Of a DNA stretch of 40,141 nt, positions 10,406 through 19,134 are shown piece by piece. The first letter of the stretch is position 1. Each line of letters begins with the position of its first letter. This DNA is from Candidatus Actinomarina sp. (GTDB taxonomy: Bacteria; Actinomycetota; Acidimicrobiia; Actinomarinales; Actinomarinaceae). The position numbers and the translations under genes are program-made. The notes beneath the pieces are model-generated. The model was not told the origin of the DNA. It ran no database searches and saw nothing but the letters and a program-made list of their open reading frames with translations. The stretch is from the NCBI GenBank assembly GCA_016777845.1, contig JADHQS010000004.1, forward strand, positions 1 through 40,141, written 5' to 3'.

Positions 10406-11258
10406 AAAATTAATACAAGAAGTAGAATCACCATTTCACTCCTATTTGTTATTTTCGAATTTTTCATCTGAGTTGGTTAAACAAGCAAAAATGTTTGCAA
10501 TGTTGTTAGCTTTTGATTCAAAAGATTATGCTGAACACCCTGATATCAAGATTATAGATTCTGAAAATCTAAACACTTTAGGGGTTGAAGATATAAGAGA
10601 TGTTATTAATAAAGATAGTCTCTCACCTATTGAGGGTAGATTTAAAGTAGTAATATTTCCTCCCGCAAAGTCATTAACCGAAGAAGCATCAAATGCATTA
10701 CTTAAAACTATCGAAGAGCCTTCAAGTAGAAGTATTTTTATAATTTTATCTTCAGGTAAGTTTTGGTCACATGCGAGAGACGATTCCCAAAACACAATTT
10801 TATCTACGATAAAAAGTAGATGTAGAACAATATTTCTTGAATCTGAGAATGAAATTAAATTTGATTTTTCAACTTTAGATTTCGAAAAATTTTTAGATGG
10901 TACATATTTAAATTTGGATATTGAAAAAAACTTAGTTGAAAAATTACAAGAAGCTACACAGGATCTCAAGGAAATTAATGAAACTGAATCAGAAAGAATA
11001 AAACGCTACCAAATTTTTCTCAACACAATTAATGAGTTCGTTTCCAATTTTGACGAAACCAGAAACATAACTTCAAACTCTGTTTTAATAGAAAGTCTTA
11101 CTTATTTAGGAAGTTCATTAATTATCCAGGAAAACCTTGATCAAGATTACTATGATTTTATTCTAAAGCTTGAAATTGCAATGCGGGAGATAAGTTCTGG
11201 CATGAGACCTCAAATAGTATTAAGCAATCTAACAATAAATTCAGGTTCAAATGAATAG
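10389..11258 (+). CDS. holB: DNA polymerase III delta'-like subunit
   Basis: Immediately downstream of tmk; KVVIFPPAKSLTEEASNALLKTIEEPSSRSIFIIL and STIKSRCRTI match the delta' core. No Walker A seen. Confidence 0.8.
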   Translation: MTTVNKKLIQEVESPFHSYLLFSNFSSELVKQAKMFAMLLAFDSKDYAEHPDIKIIDSENLNTLGVEDIRDVINKDSLSPIEGRFKVVIFPPAKSLTEEASNALLKTIEEPSSRSIFIILSSGKFWSHARDDSQNTILSTIKSRCRTIFLESENEIKFDFSTLDFEKFLDGTYLNLDIEKNLVEKLQEATQDLKEINETESERIKRYQIFLNTINEFVSNFDETRNITSNSVLIESLTYLGSSLIIQENLDQDYYDFILKLEIAMREISSGMRPQIVLSNLTINSGSNE

Positions 11259-12075
11259 AATTGTTTTACTTGGCACAGGTTGCCCTAGTCCAAGCCATAT
11301 TCGCTATGGTCCAAGCACTTTAATATTTACAGAAAAACACAAAATATTGATAGACGCTGGTTCTGGAGTAACACAAAGATTGAGCGAGTTCGGGTTAGCT
11401 CCATCGGAAATAGATATTATTTTAATTACCCATCTTCACTCAGACCATATTGTCGACTTATATCAACTTTACATTTCAGGGTGGCACACTGGAAGAACTA
11501 AGCCATTTAAAATTGTAGGCCCAAAGGGTATAAAAAAGTTTTTTGATAAAAATGTTGAAGCATATTCAGATGAATTAAATCTGAGAGTTGATTGGGAGAA
11601 AAGACCTAACCATGAAGGTTTAGATATTGAGATTAGTGAAATTGAAAAAGAATTTGTTTACGAATCAATTGGTATAAAAATAACAAGCATTGAGGTACAA
11701 CATCAGCCTGTTGAGCCAGCATACGGGTATCAAGTTTTTGTAGATGACAAAAAAATAACTTATTCAGGAGATACACGATACAGTATAAATTTGGAAGAAG
11801 CTTCAAAAGATGCAGATTATTTAATACATGAGGTTTTTGTGAGTCTAAATTTTGATGATAAAAGAATGACACAAGATACATTAGTAAATGTAAAAGAGTA
11901 TCATTCCACACCAGAAGATGTTGGAACTTTAGCTCAAGCAGCTAATGTAAAAAAGCTAATATTAAATCATTTTGTTCCGCCAGTATTTGATGAGGAAAGT
12001 CTAAAAGCTGAAATATCTCAGTATTACGACGGCGAAATAATTGTTGGTAATGATTTAGATGAGTTTATTTTATAA
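11251..12075 (+). CDS. Metallo-beta-lactamase fold hydrolase, ribonuclease Z-like
   Basis: LLGTGCPSPS, ILIDAGSGVTQRL, THLHSDHIVDL, YSGDTR, HSTPEDVGTLAQAANVKKLILNHFVP. Confidence 0.85.
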   Translation: MNRIVLLGTGCPSPSHIRYGPSTLIFTEKHKILIDAGSGVTQRLSEFGLAPSEIDIILITHLHSDHIVDLYQLYISGWHTGRTKPFKIVGPKGIKKFFDKNVEAYSDELNLRVDWEKRPNHEGLDIEISEIEKEFVYESIGIKITSIEVQHQPVEPAYGYQVFVDDKKITYSGDTRYSINLEEASKDADYLIHEVFVSLNFDDKRMTQDTLVNVKEYHSTPEDVGTLAQAANVKKLILNHFVPPVFDEESLKAEISQYYDGEIIVGNDLDEFIL

Positions 12076-12124
12076 TTTGATGAACAATCTTTCCAACCAC
12101 TTTAATTAGTTGTAAAATACAAAC

Positions 12125-13393
12125 ATGGAAATACCTAAAGTTCCTGGTTTACCAATAATTGGCCACTCTATACCATTTCAAAGAAATGCGCTAAATTTTA
12201 CAGCTGAAAAGCAGAAAAAATATGGAGATATATTTCAGATTTCATTGCTAAACGAAAATTTTATAGTTCTTTTAACTCCAGAAATTACAAAGGAAGTCTT
12301 TCTAGATAAGGATGACAATTTCTCTTCTAAAGAAGGGTGGGCTGTCACCCTTGGTCCAACATTTGAAAACGGACTCATGCTTCGAGACTTTGATGATCAT
12401 AAATATCACCGAACCCTTCTTCAAGACTCTTTCAGGCACGATGCAATTCATAATTACCTTTCAATCATTCAACCAATTATTGATACATGGGTAGAAAGCA
12501 TAAAAACTAAAAGAACCTTTAATTTGTATGAATCCATAAAACAATTAATGTTCGATATATCTTTGAGTTTATTTTTTCTAGATGTAAAAAACGATGAATC
12601 TCAAAAGCTAAACAATCTTTTTATGGATTCTATTGCATCTGCTACATCAGCTGTTCGATGGCCTCTTCCATTTACACAGTTGAAAAAGGGACTCAAGGCA
12701 AGAGAATATTTACTCGATTATTTTGAGTCAAAGTCACAAATGATTGATGAAGAAAGTAAAAAAACACTATTTGCAGAATTAGTTAATACAAACAAGGGAG
12801 ATGCAGGGCTAAGTGATCATGAAATTGCAGAACATATGATTTTTTTACTACTTGCAGCTCATGACACAACGACCATAACACTTACCAATTCAATCTATAA
12901 TCTCTCAAAAAATCCAGATTTTTTAAATGATCTTCGACAGGAAGCTTCAGAAGTTGATCCACTGGATATTTCGTCACTTAAAAATGGAAATTTCGCGGAA
13001 TCAATTTTTCAAGAAGCAATCAGATACTACCCACCAGTGCCATTTTCAATAAGAAGAGTTATGAGAGATACAAAAATTGGAGGTTACAACGTAGACGGTG
13101 GTACTTATTTAACTATAAGTCCTTTATTATTACACCATGATGAAAGGTATTGGGATAATCCATCAGTATTTGATCCGTATAGGTTTATAGATCCAACTTA
13201 TACTAATAAGGCTTATTTCCCATTTGCTGGTGGAGCGCACACTTGTATTGGAAAGTTTTTTGCTAGCTATATGTTTAAAAATGTAATTTATAAGTACGTT
13301 CAGAATGTTGAGAAGCCTTCTATTGACAAAAGTTTAAATATTAGACCTACTCCAATTCCTCACCCAATTGAGGACGTTAAAGTAACTATTTAA
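12125..13393 (+). CDS. Cytochrome P450
   Basis: Heme-binding FPFAGGAHTCIGKFFA, I-helix LLLAAHDTTT, ExxR-like EAIRYYPP. Confidence 0.95.
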   Translation: MEIPKVPGLPIIGHSIPFQRNALNFTAEKQKKYGDIFQISLLNENFIVLLTPEITKEVFLDKDDNFSSKEGWAVTLGPTFENGLMLRDFDDHKYHRTLLQDSFRHDAIHNYLSIIQPIIDTWVESIKTKRTFNLYESIKQLMFDISLSLFFLDVKNDESQKLNNLFMDSIASATSAVRWPLPFTQLKKGLKAREYLLDYFESKSQMIDEESKKTLFAELVNTNKGDAGLSDHEIAEHMIFLLLAAHDTTTITLTNSIYNLSKNPDFLNDLRQEASEVDPLDISSLKNGNFAESIFQEAIRYYPPVPFSIRRVMRDTKIGGYNVDGGTYLTISPLLLHHDERYWDNPSVFDPYRFIDPTYTNKAYFPFAGGAHTCIGKFFASYMFKNVIYKYVQNVEKPSIDKSLNIRPTPIPHPIEDVKVTI

Positions 13394-13992
13394 GACTCAA
13401 TCATCTCCCACAAATGTAAACAAGCATGGGTTTTATACGGATCCCATTTTTCTGCATAGATTTCGAATTGTTTTTGAGTCGCATCTTTGTCAACCATTTT
13501 AAGCTGAATCATTGCTTGTCTTAAAGCAGCATCTCCACAGGAAAAAATATTCTTATTGCGAATGCAAAACATTTCAAACATATCAACACTCCAAGGACCT
13601 ATTCCAAAAATTTTTAATAATGACTTTTCTCTTTCCACCTGAGTGAGATTAAAAAAATTTTTCATTGATTGCATTTCAAGCCAACTTATTACTGCTTTAA
13701 TTGATTTGGCTTTGTTGAGGCTTAACCCTAAATTTTTAATTTGTATAATGCTTAGTTTTTCAAAGTTTTCTACTTTAAAATTTTTTTTGTTAAAATTTTC
13801 CAACATTTTTTCCTTTATACTCTTTGCAGCCAGGCTAGAGATGAATTGCGAAATAATGATGTCTACAAAAGTATCAAAAGGATCTTTTTTACTTTTTGAG
13901 AATTTTATGGGTCCATTAGTTTTAATTATTTTTGATAAAACTTTATCTCTTTCAATTAGAAATTTCTCTTCTGAGGTGAAATCAGCATTCAT
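13390..13992 (-). CDS. HhH-GPD DNA glycosylase, 3-methyladenine glycosylase-like
   Basis: LLKIFGIGPWSVDMFEMFCI...FSCGDAALRQA, i.e. HhH followed by the catalytic Asp position. Confidence 0.8.
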   Translation of the reverse strand: MNADFTSEEKFLIERDKVLSKIIKTNGPIKFSKSKKDPFDTFVDIIISQFISSLAAKSIKEKMLENFNKKNFKVENFEKLSIIQIKNLGLSLNKAKSIKAVISWLEMQSMKNFFNLTQVEREKSLLKIFGIGPWSVDMFEMFCIRNKNIFSCGDAALRQAMIQLKMVDKDATQKQFEIYAEKWDPYKTHACLHLWEMIES

Positions 13993-15171
13993 TCATTCAA
14001 TATCTAGTTTTTTTAACTTCTTTAAATTTAAAAACAAATATATACTCACAAGCATTCCTACAGTCACTAACCCTCTATATCCAATTAATAAATAAGAGAG
14101 TCCTAAGGTTGTGTGAGCTGTAAAGCTTCCGAGGAACACATAAGAGTCGCTTCGTATATTTAAAGGTGTTTTAAACTTGATCGAAAATTTTGAAATAGCT
14201 GCACTGATTGCTACATAATTGAAGTTCCAACCTAATCCAAGCAAATAAAGACCTATTTTTAGTGCAACTGGACCAGAATTAATAAATGTAGTCAAACAAC
14301 TTATAAATAAAATTGCAGTTCCGACATAGGTAAAATTCTTGTATCCGTATTTGTCAACATAATTTCCTAATATAGGCGATAGCAAAAACATTCCAAGTGT
14401 GTGGTAACTAATAATTACTCCAACTAATTCAACTGTTTCACCAATATCTTGAACATGGAGGGGTGTTGCTGACATAATTACGACCATTGTGAAATGATTT
14501 AGAACTAGAAGAAGGGTCAAAATGTTTCCATCTTTTTTTGATTCAATTGCTTTCTTTGCAACTTCCTCTACTTCTGCTGGTTCTCGAAGTAAACTGTTTG
14601 AAGTAGTGAACGTCAAAACTGATGCGGAGGCAAAAAGCATACCAACCATTGCGACTATATAACCAACAATTAATTCAGAGTTAAATAAATTATCAAAATA
14701 ATCAGAGTAGACACTTACTAATCTTGGTCCAAAAATTGATCCAAACACAGAAAACCAAACTGCAAGGGATAATGCTGTAGCTTTAAATTTTTCACTTGCA
14801 ACAAATGATGCAGCATATCTTGATTGAAGTGTTGCAGATTGTCCAAATCCAAGTATTAGTGCGCCAACCATTAACAAAATAAAAGAGTCAACAATAAGAC
14901 TGTAAAATAGTACAACACTCCCAAGAGCACCTACAAAAAATGTTAAGGACAATGCAGCAAGTCTGGAATATTTTTTCGAAATTTTATAAAACATTTGAGT
15001 TCCAAGAAACGCACCACCTACACCTACAGCGTTTGGGAATCCAAGAAATAACGGATTGTTTGACACCTCTCTTGCAGCCAATACCGTTACAGTGATTGCA
15101 GCTATGAAACCAATCGATGAAAAACCAACTGATAGTAAAAGACCAAATATTTTTTTTGTATCAGTTATCAT
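13993..15171 (-). CDS. MFS transporter
   Basis: Hydrophobic multi-TM protein with LILGFGQSATLQSRYAASFVA and ILGNYVDKYGYKN. Confidence 0.75.
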   Translation of the reverse strand: MITDTKKIFGLLLSVGFSSIGFIAAITVTVLAAREVSNNPLFLGFPNAVGVGGAFLGTQMFYKISKKYSRLAALSLTFFVGALGSVVLFYSLIVDSFILLMVGALILGFGQSATLQSRYAASFVASEKFKATALSLAVWFSVFGSIFGPRLVSVYSDYFDNLFNSELIVGYIVAMVGMLFASASVLTFTTSNSLLREPAEVEEVAKKAIESKKDGNILTLLLVLNHFTMVVIMSATPLHVQDIGETVELVGVIISYHTLGMFLLSPILGNYVDKYGYKNFTYVGTAILFISCLTTFINSGPVALKIGLYLLGLGWNFNYVAISAAISKFSIKFKTPLNIRSDSYVFLGSFTAHTTLGLSYLLIGYRGLVTVGMLVSIYLFLNLKKLKKLDIE

Positions 15172-15252
15172 AGTTAAAGGTTAGCTAGAGAATTATTTAA
15201 AGTTTTCTTTGTCTTTTGATTGAAAAAAATTTTATTTTAATTAGCATAATAA

Positions 15253-15361
15253 ATGCATAGAGAGAGGAATTCCTCAGCAACCTAGATGCCAACTAAGGTG
15301 CTTTTTGATGTGGTTATACAACAAAAAATGGCGTTCCAATCCTTGCGTTTTTTAACAAGGA
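15253..15361 (+). ncRNA. SAM riboswitch (SAM-IV / SAM-I/IV-like) upstream of metK
   Basis: P1 GCAT(15255-58)/ATGT(15308-11); P2 GAGG-AATT-CCTC(15264-75); core AGCAACC...AAGGTGCT; P3 ACCTAG/CTAAGGT with bulged A; P3-loop ATGCCA(15286-91) pairs with TGGCGT(15329-34). Anti-SD TCCTTG(15340-45) pairs with CAAGGA(15356-61). Confidence 0.85.
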
Positions 15362-15369
15362 GATTTAAA

Positions 15370-16458
15370 TTGTCAAAATATGTAACTGCTGAAACAGTTT
15401 CCCCAGGACATCCTGACAAAATTGCAGACTTAATTTCTGATTATGTTTTAACAAAAGCTTTACAAAACAACAGTTCGTCAAGAGTTGCAGTGGAGACCTT
15501 TCTTACTGGAACAAAGAATGGTGGTCTAGTACTTGTAGGTGGAGAAATTAGTGAAATTGCAGAAATAACTACTGATGATGTTCTTACAATTGTTAAAGAA
15601 GCACTTAACAAAACTATAAAAACTAGCTTTGAAGATTTTGATTTAGACAATCTATCTATCTATAACGAATTAACACCACAATCTGAGGAAATTCGTGCAG
15701 CTGTTGAAGATGATGAGGACCAAGGTGCTGGAGATCAAGGAATAATGGTAGGATTTGCAACTAATAAAACAAAATCATTTATGCCACCAACATTTGATAT
15801 GTCCAGAAATATACAAAAATCACTGTGGGATCTTCAAAATTTAGATGAGATGCTTGACCTTGATTCAAAAGTACAAGTAACTAGTGGAGGAGAAAAAACA
15901 AAAGTTGTAGTATCAACCCAGCACAAAAAAGATATTGATATGGTGAAATTATTTAAAGAAGTTTCTGAAATTGTTGCTAATAATGTTGAATCTGATTTTG
16001 AGTTAGATTTGAACCCATCAGGATCATTTGTCAAAGGAGGACCGGCAGGTGATACAGGACTTACGGGTCGAAAGATAGTTGTTGATGCTTATGGCCCATC
16101 AGTACCTGTGGGTGGCGGAGCGTTTTCAGGAAAAGACCCAAGCAAAGTTGATAGGTCAGCTGCTTATGCTGCCAGACATTTAGCAAAAAATATTGTTGCA
16201 CATAAATTAGCAGAAGATTGTCTAGTAAGAGTTTCGTATGCAATAGGTAAAGCTGAGCCGTATGAGCTTACAGTAGAGACTTTTGGCACACTTAAAGTTG
16301 AACAAAGTAAATTAAATGATTTTGTAGACAAGTTTGATATGAAACCTGGTGCTATTATTGAAAGATTAAATTTAACTAGTGTCGATTACAGAAAAGATAC
16401 TTTATTTTCTCATTTCGGACATGCTGATAGGAATTGGGAAAAAATAGAAAATATTTAG
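15370..16458 (+). CDS. metK: S-adenosylmethionine synthetase (start corrected from 15286 to the TTG at 15370)
   Basis: Canonical N-terminus SKYVTAETVSPGHPDKIADLISD begins at TTG 15370, preceded by AAGGAG (15357-62). GDQGIMVGFAT, GGGAFSGKDPSKVDRSAAY. The track's N-terminal 28 aa overlap the riboswitch. Confidence 0.94.
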   Translation: MSKYVTAETVSPGHPDKIADLISDYVLTKALQNNSSSRVAVETFLTGTKNGGLVLVGGEISEIAEITTDDVLTIVKEALNKTIKTSFEDFDLDNLSIYNELTPQSEEIRAAVEDDEDQGAGDQGIMVGFATNKTKSFMPPTFDMSRNIQKSLWDLQNLDEMLDLDSKVQVTSGGEKTKVVVSTQHKKDIDMVKLFKEVSEIVANNVESDFELDLNPSGSFVKGGPAGDTGLTGRKIVVDAYGPSVPVGGGAFSGKDPSKVDRSAAYAARHLAKNIVAHKLAEDCLVRVSYAIGKAEPYELTVETFGTLKVEQSKLNDFVDKFDMKPGAIIERLNLTSVDYRKDTLFSHFGHADRNWEKIENI

Positions 16459-16488
16459 TCAAATTTAAATTATTTGATATAATTTGAG

Positions 16489-16601
16489 GAGCATAAAGAG
16501 AAGGTTAAGACCTCGGCAACCTGGATGACTATCCAAGGTGCTTGAAGATGTGGCAGCAATGCAACTAAGTAGTCAAACTCCTTCTCCAAATTAAAGGAGA
16601 A
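16489..16601 (+). ncRNA. SAM riboswitch (SAM-IV / SAM-I/IV-like) upstream of metY
   Basis: P1 GCAT(16491-94)/ATGT(16548-51); P2 AGGT-TAAG-ACCT(16502-13); core GGCAACC...AAGGTGCT; P3 ACCTGGAT/ATCCAAGGT with bulged A; P3-loop GACTA(16527-31) pairs with TAGTC(16570-74); GCA-GCAA-TGC hairpin 16553-62. Anti-SD TTCTCC(16582-87) pairs with GGAGAA(16596-601). Confidence 0.87.
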
Positions 16602-16604
16602 ATA

Positions 16605-17885
16605 ATGAAATTTAATTCAAAGCTAATACATGCTGGTTGGGATTCAGATGCAGATGCAGAAGGCTCCATAACCGTTCCAATTTATAAAACAACAGCATAT
16701 CAATTTAACAACACAGAGCATGCTGCGAATTTATTTGGTTTAAAAGAGCCTGGAAATATTTATTCTAGACTAGGGAATCCTACAGTTGGAGCACTTGAAG
16801 CCAGGCTAACCGCACTAGAAGATGGGGCTATGTGCGTTGCTCTTTCATCAGGAACATCTGCTGTAATGTATTCACTTATAAATATTATGAGTCAAGGGGA
16901 TAATTTTGTTACTGCCAACCAACTCTATGGTGGAACTTATACAATGTTTGATAATATTCTTCCTGAATATGGTATTGATGCAAAAAAAGTTGATATTACT
17001 GATTTAGCAGCAGTTGAAAACGCGATCGACGACAAAACTAGAGCTATATATTGTGAGACAATAACAAACCCAGGTTTAGTTGTTGCTGACATATCAGCTC
17101 TATCTGAGATCGCACATTCGAAAGGAATACCATTAATTGTTGATGCAACATTTACCACTTCAGCTATATTAAAGCCCTTTGAATATGGAGCAGATATTAT
17201 TGTTTACTCATTAACAAAATGGATGTCTGGCCATGGAAGGGTTATTGCTGGTGCAGTAATTGAAAAGGGAGGTTTTGACTGGGGTAATGGAAACTTTCCT
17301 TTGTATGATAAGCCAGATACTAGCTACGGCGGTATGAGATGGGGTCATGACTTAGGTGATTTAGGAAATGTTGCTTATTCATTAAGGCTGAGAACCGTTC
17401 CTCTTAGAAATCTCGGAGCAAATATGGGCCCTGAAACTGCTTTTGAAGTTTTGAGTGGTCTTGAAACATTAGCTCTCAGAATGGAACGACACTGTGAAAA
17501 CGCAAGAAAAGCAGCAGAGTATTTATCAAATCATGAACTAGTTGAATGGGTAAGATTTCCGGGATTGAAAGACGATCCAGCTTATGAGTTATCAGAAAAA
17601 TATCTCAAAGGCACAGGGGGAACAATGGTTGTGTTTGGTGTTAAAGGTGGAAAAGATGCTGGTCAGAAGTTTATAGACAACCTTAAAATGTTTAGACACG
17701 TTGCAAATGTTGGAGATACTAGATCTCTAGCTATACACCCAGCTTCTACTACACACTCACAACTCAACGATGAGCAACTTGTTGCAGCAGGTGCACCACC
17801 TGAACTTGTTAGGTTATCAATTGGTATTGAAGATATTGAGGATATCATTGAAGACTTAACCCAAGCACTTGAAAGTACAAAGTAA
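16605..17885 (+). CDS. metY: O-acetylhomoserine sulfhydrylase (PLP-dependent)
   Basis: SLTKWMSGHGRVIAGAVIE around the PLP lysine; TSYGGMRWG; RSLAIHPASTTHSQL; upstream SAM riboswitch and downstream metX. Confidence 0.9.
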   Translation: MKFNSKLIHAGWDSDADAEGSITVPIYKTTAYQFNNTEHAANLFGLKEPGNIYSRLGNPTVGALEARLTALEDGAMCVALSSGTSAVMYSLINIMSQGDNFVTANQLYGGTYTMFDNILPEYGIDAKKVDITDLAAVENAIDDKTRAIYCETITNPGLVVADISALSEIAHSKGIPLIVDATFTTSAILKPFEYGADIIVYSLTKWMSGHGRVIAGAVIEKGGFDWGNGNFPLYDKPDTSYGGMRWGHDLGDLGNVAYSLRLRTVPLRNLGANMGPETAFEVLSGLETLALRMERHCENARKAAEYLSNHELVEWVRFPGLKDDPAYELSEKYLKGTGGTMVVFGVKGGKDAGQKFIDNLKMFRHVANVGDTRSLAIHPASTTHSQLNDEQLVAAGAPPELVRLSIGIEDIEDIIEDLTQALESTK

Positions 17886-18948
17886 TTCAAGCAAGTTTTA
17901 CATTCCACAATTTAAACTTGATTCAGGTGAATTATTAGAGAATGTAGAGATTGCATATACAACTGAGGGAAGACTCTCAGAAAATAGAGATAATGCAATA
18001 CTAATCTTCCATGCACTTACTGGAAGTCACATGCTGGCTGGTAGCTATCAACAACTAGACAATCTTGATATACCTTGGAATGAAGAATTAGAAACAGGGT
18101 GGTGGGATGGCTTTGTCGGGCCAAATAAAATAATTGATACAAACAGATTTTTTGTTGTATGTGCAAACTACTTAGGAGGTTGTTATGGTTCCACCGGTCC
18201 AAGTTCTATTAATAACAGCACAAATGAAAAGTATGGTTATAATTTTCCATCAATTTCATTTAAAGATATTGAGATATCACAAAAATTTCTTTTAGATTAT
18301 TTAAATGTCAAATCTTTAGAAGCTGTTGTGGGTCCCTCCATAGGTGGGTTAATGGCTCTTGAGTTTTGTACAATGTACCCAAAATATGTAAAAAAACTTA
18401 TTTCAATTTCAAGTGGATATAAGCTTTCTACACTCCAAACCATACATAATCTTGAACAGGCATATATTTTAGAATTAGGAAGAGAATCAAATAATCGTAA
18501 CATTGAATATTTATCACTTGCGAGAATGATTGCTCATAAAACATATATATCTCTTGAGTTGCTCTCCAATAGAGCAAAAAATGAAACCTTATATGATGAT
18601 GATTTAATAAAAGGATTTCTTTCTACACCTCAAGAGTCATACATGATGCATCAAGGTGAAAAGTTTATAGAAAGGTTTACACCAGAATCATACCTATCGA
18701 TTATTAGGGGTTGGCAAAATTTTAAAATTGAACAAGAAGAGTTAAATAATCTAAAAGATATTGAAACATTAGTAATTTCGGTAGACTCTGATGTTTGTTT
18801 TTATCCTGATGAACAAAAAGAATTTTTAGAAATTTTAAATAATTATGAAATTAAAACCACATATACAACTATTAATTCAACAAAAGGTCACGATTCATTT
18901 TTATTAGAACCTGAATTGTTTGAAGACATTTTTAAAAATTTCTTATAA
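17869..18948 (+). CDS. metX: Homoserine O-acetyltransferase
   Basis: Alpha/beta hydrolase with NRDNAILIFHALTGSHMLAG, GGCYGSTGPSS, VVGPSIGGLMALEF nucleophile elbow, terminal KGHDSFL. TTG start overlapping the metY end. Confidence 0.88.
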   Translation: MKVQSNSSKFYIPQFKLDSGELLENVEIAYTTEGRLSENRDNAILIFHALTGSHMLAGSYQQLDNLDIPWNEELETGWWDGFVGPNKIIDTNRFFVVCANYLGGCYGSTGPSSINNSTNEKYGYNFPSISFKDIEISQKFLLDYLNVKSLEAVVGPSIGGLMALEFCTMYPKYVKKLISISSGYKLSTLQTIHNLEQAYILELGRESNNRNIEYLSLARMIAHKTYISLELLSNRAKNETLYDDDLIKGFLSTPQESYMMHQGEKFIERFTPESYLSIIRGWQNFKIEQEELNNLKDIETLVISVDSDVCFYPDEQKEFLEILNNYEIKTTYTTINSTKGHDSFLLEPELFEDIFKNFL

Positions 18949-18976
18949 CCTCGCGAAAAATACATTAGTAATTTTC

Positions 18977-19005
18977 TTGCACAAGAACAAAAACTAACGT
19001 ATATT
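18977..19005 (+). promoter_or_regulatory. Sigma70-type promoter of the orphan sRNA candidate
   Basis: TTGCAC (18977-82), 17-bp spacer, TATATT (19000-05). Predicted TSS near 19012. Confidence 0.6.
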
Positions 19006-19011
19006 TATAGA

Positions 19012-19097
19012 ACACTATCGGAAAAGAAATCGCAAGATAGAAAAGAAGATAGAATAAAAAATCCCGAAGGGTCGCAAGATCAATCGGGATTTTTGCT
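19012..19097 (+). ncRNA. Candidate orphan small RNA of about 85 nt, family unknown
   Basis: Lies between a good promoter and an intrinsic terminator. CTATC(19015-19) pairs with GATAG(19048-52) around the hairpin ATC-GCAA-GAT(19029-38); the terminator stem encloses GGTC-GCAA-GATC. Confidence 0.5.
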
Positions 19098-19100
19098 TTT
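19057..19100 (+). terminator. Intrinsic terminator
   Basis: AAAAATCCCGA(19057-67) / TCGGGATTTTT(19084-94), perfect 11-bp stem with an inner GGTC-GCAA-GATC hairpin, followed by a T-rich tail. Confidence 0.85.
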
Positions 19101-19134
19101 TGCAGTGAAAATAAATGGAAATTAAAATTTAAAT

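Noticed and set aside
10389-11258. Possible inactivation of the delta' subunit because it lacks a Walker A and zinc cysteines
   Set aside because: Delta' subunits need not be ATPases, and many HolB-like proteins in small genomes lack the zinc module; not unusual enough.
13643-14095. 150-aa + strand ORF across the glycosylase/MFS junction
   Set aside because: Antisense to two well-supported CDSs; Phe/Leu/Ser-rich shadow translation.
18949-19134. Considered SRP RNA, 6S RNA, tmRNA or RNase P RNA for the metX-exonuclease gap
   Set aside because: Too short for RNase P RNA, 6S or tmRNA, and no SRP Alu or S-domain signature such as GGAAGGAAGCAGCC.
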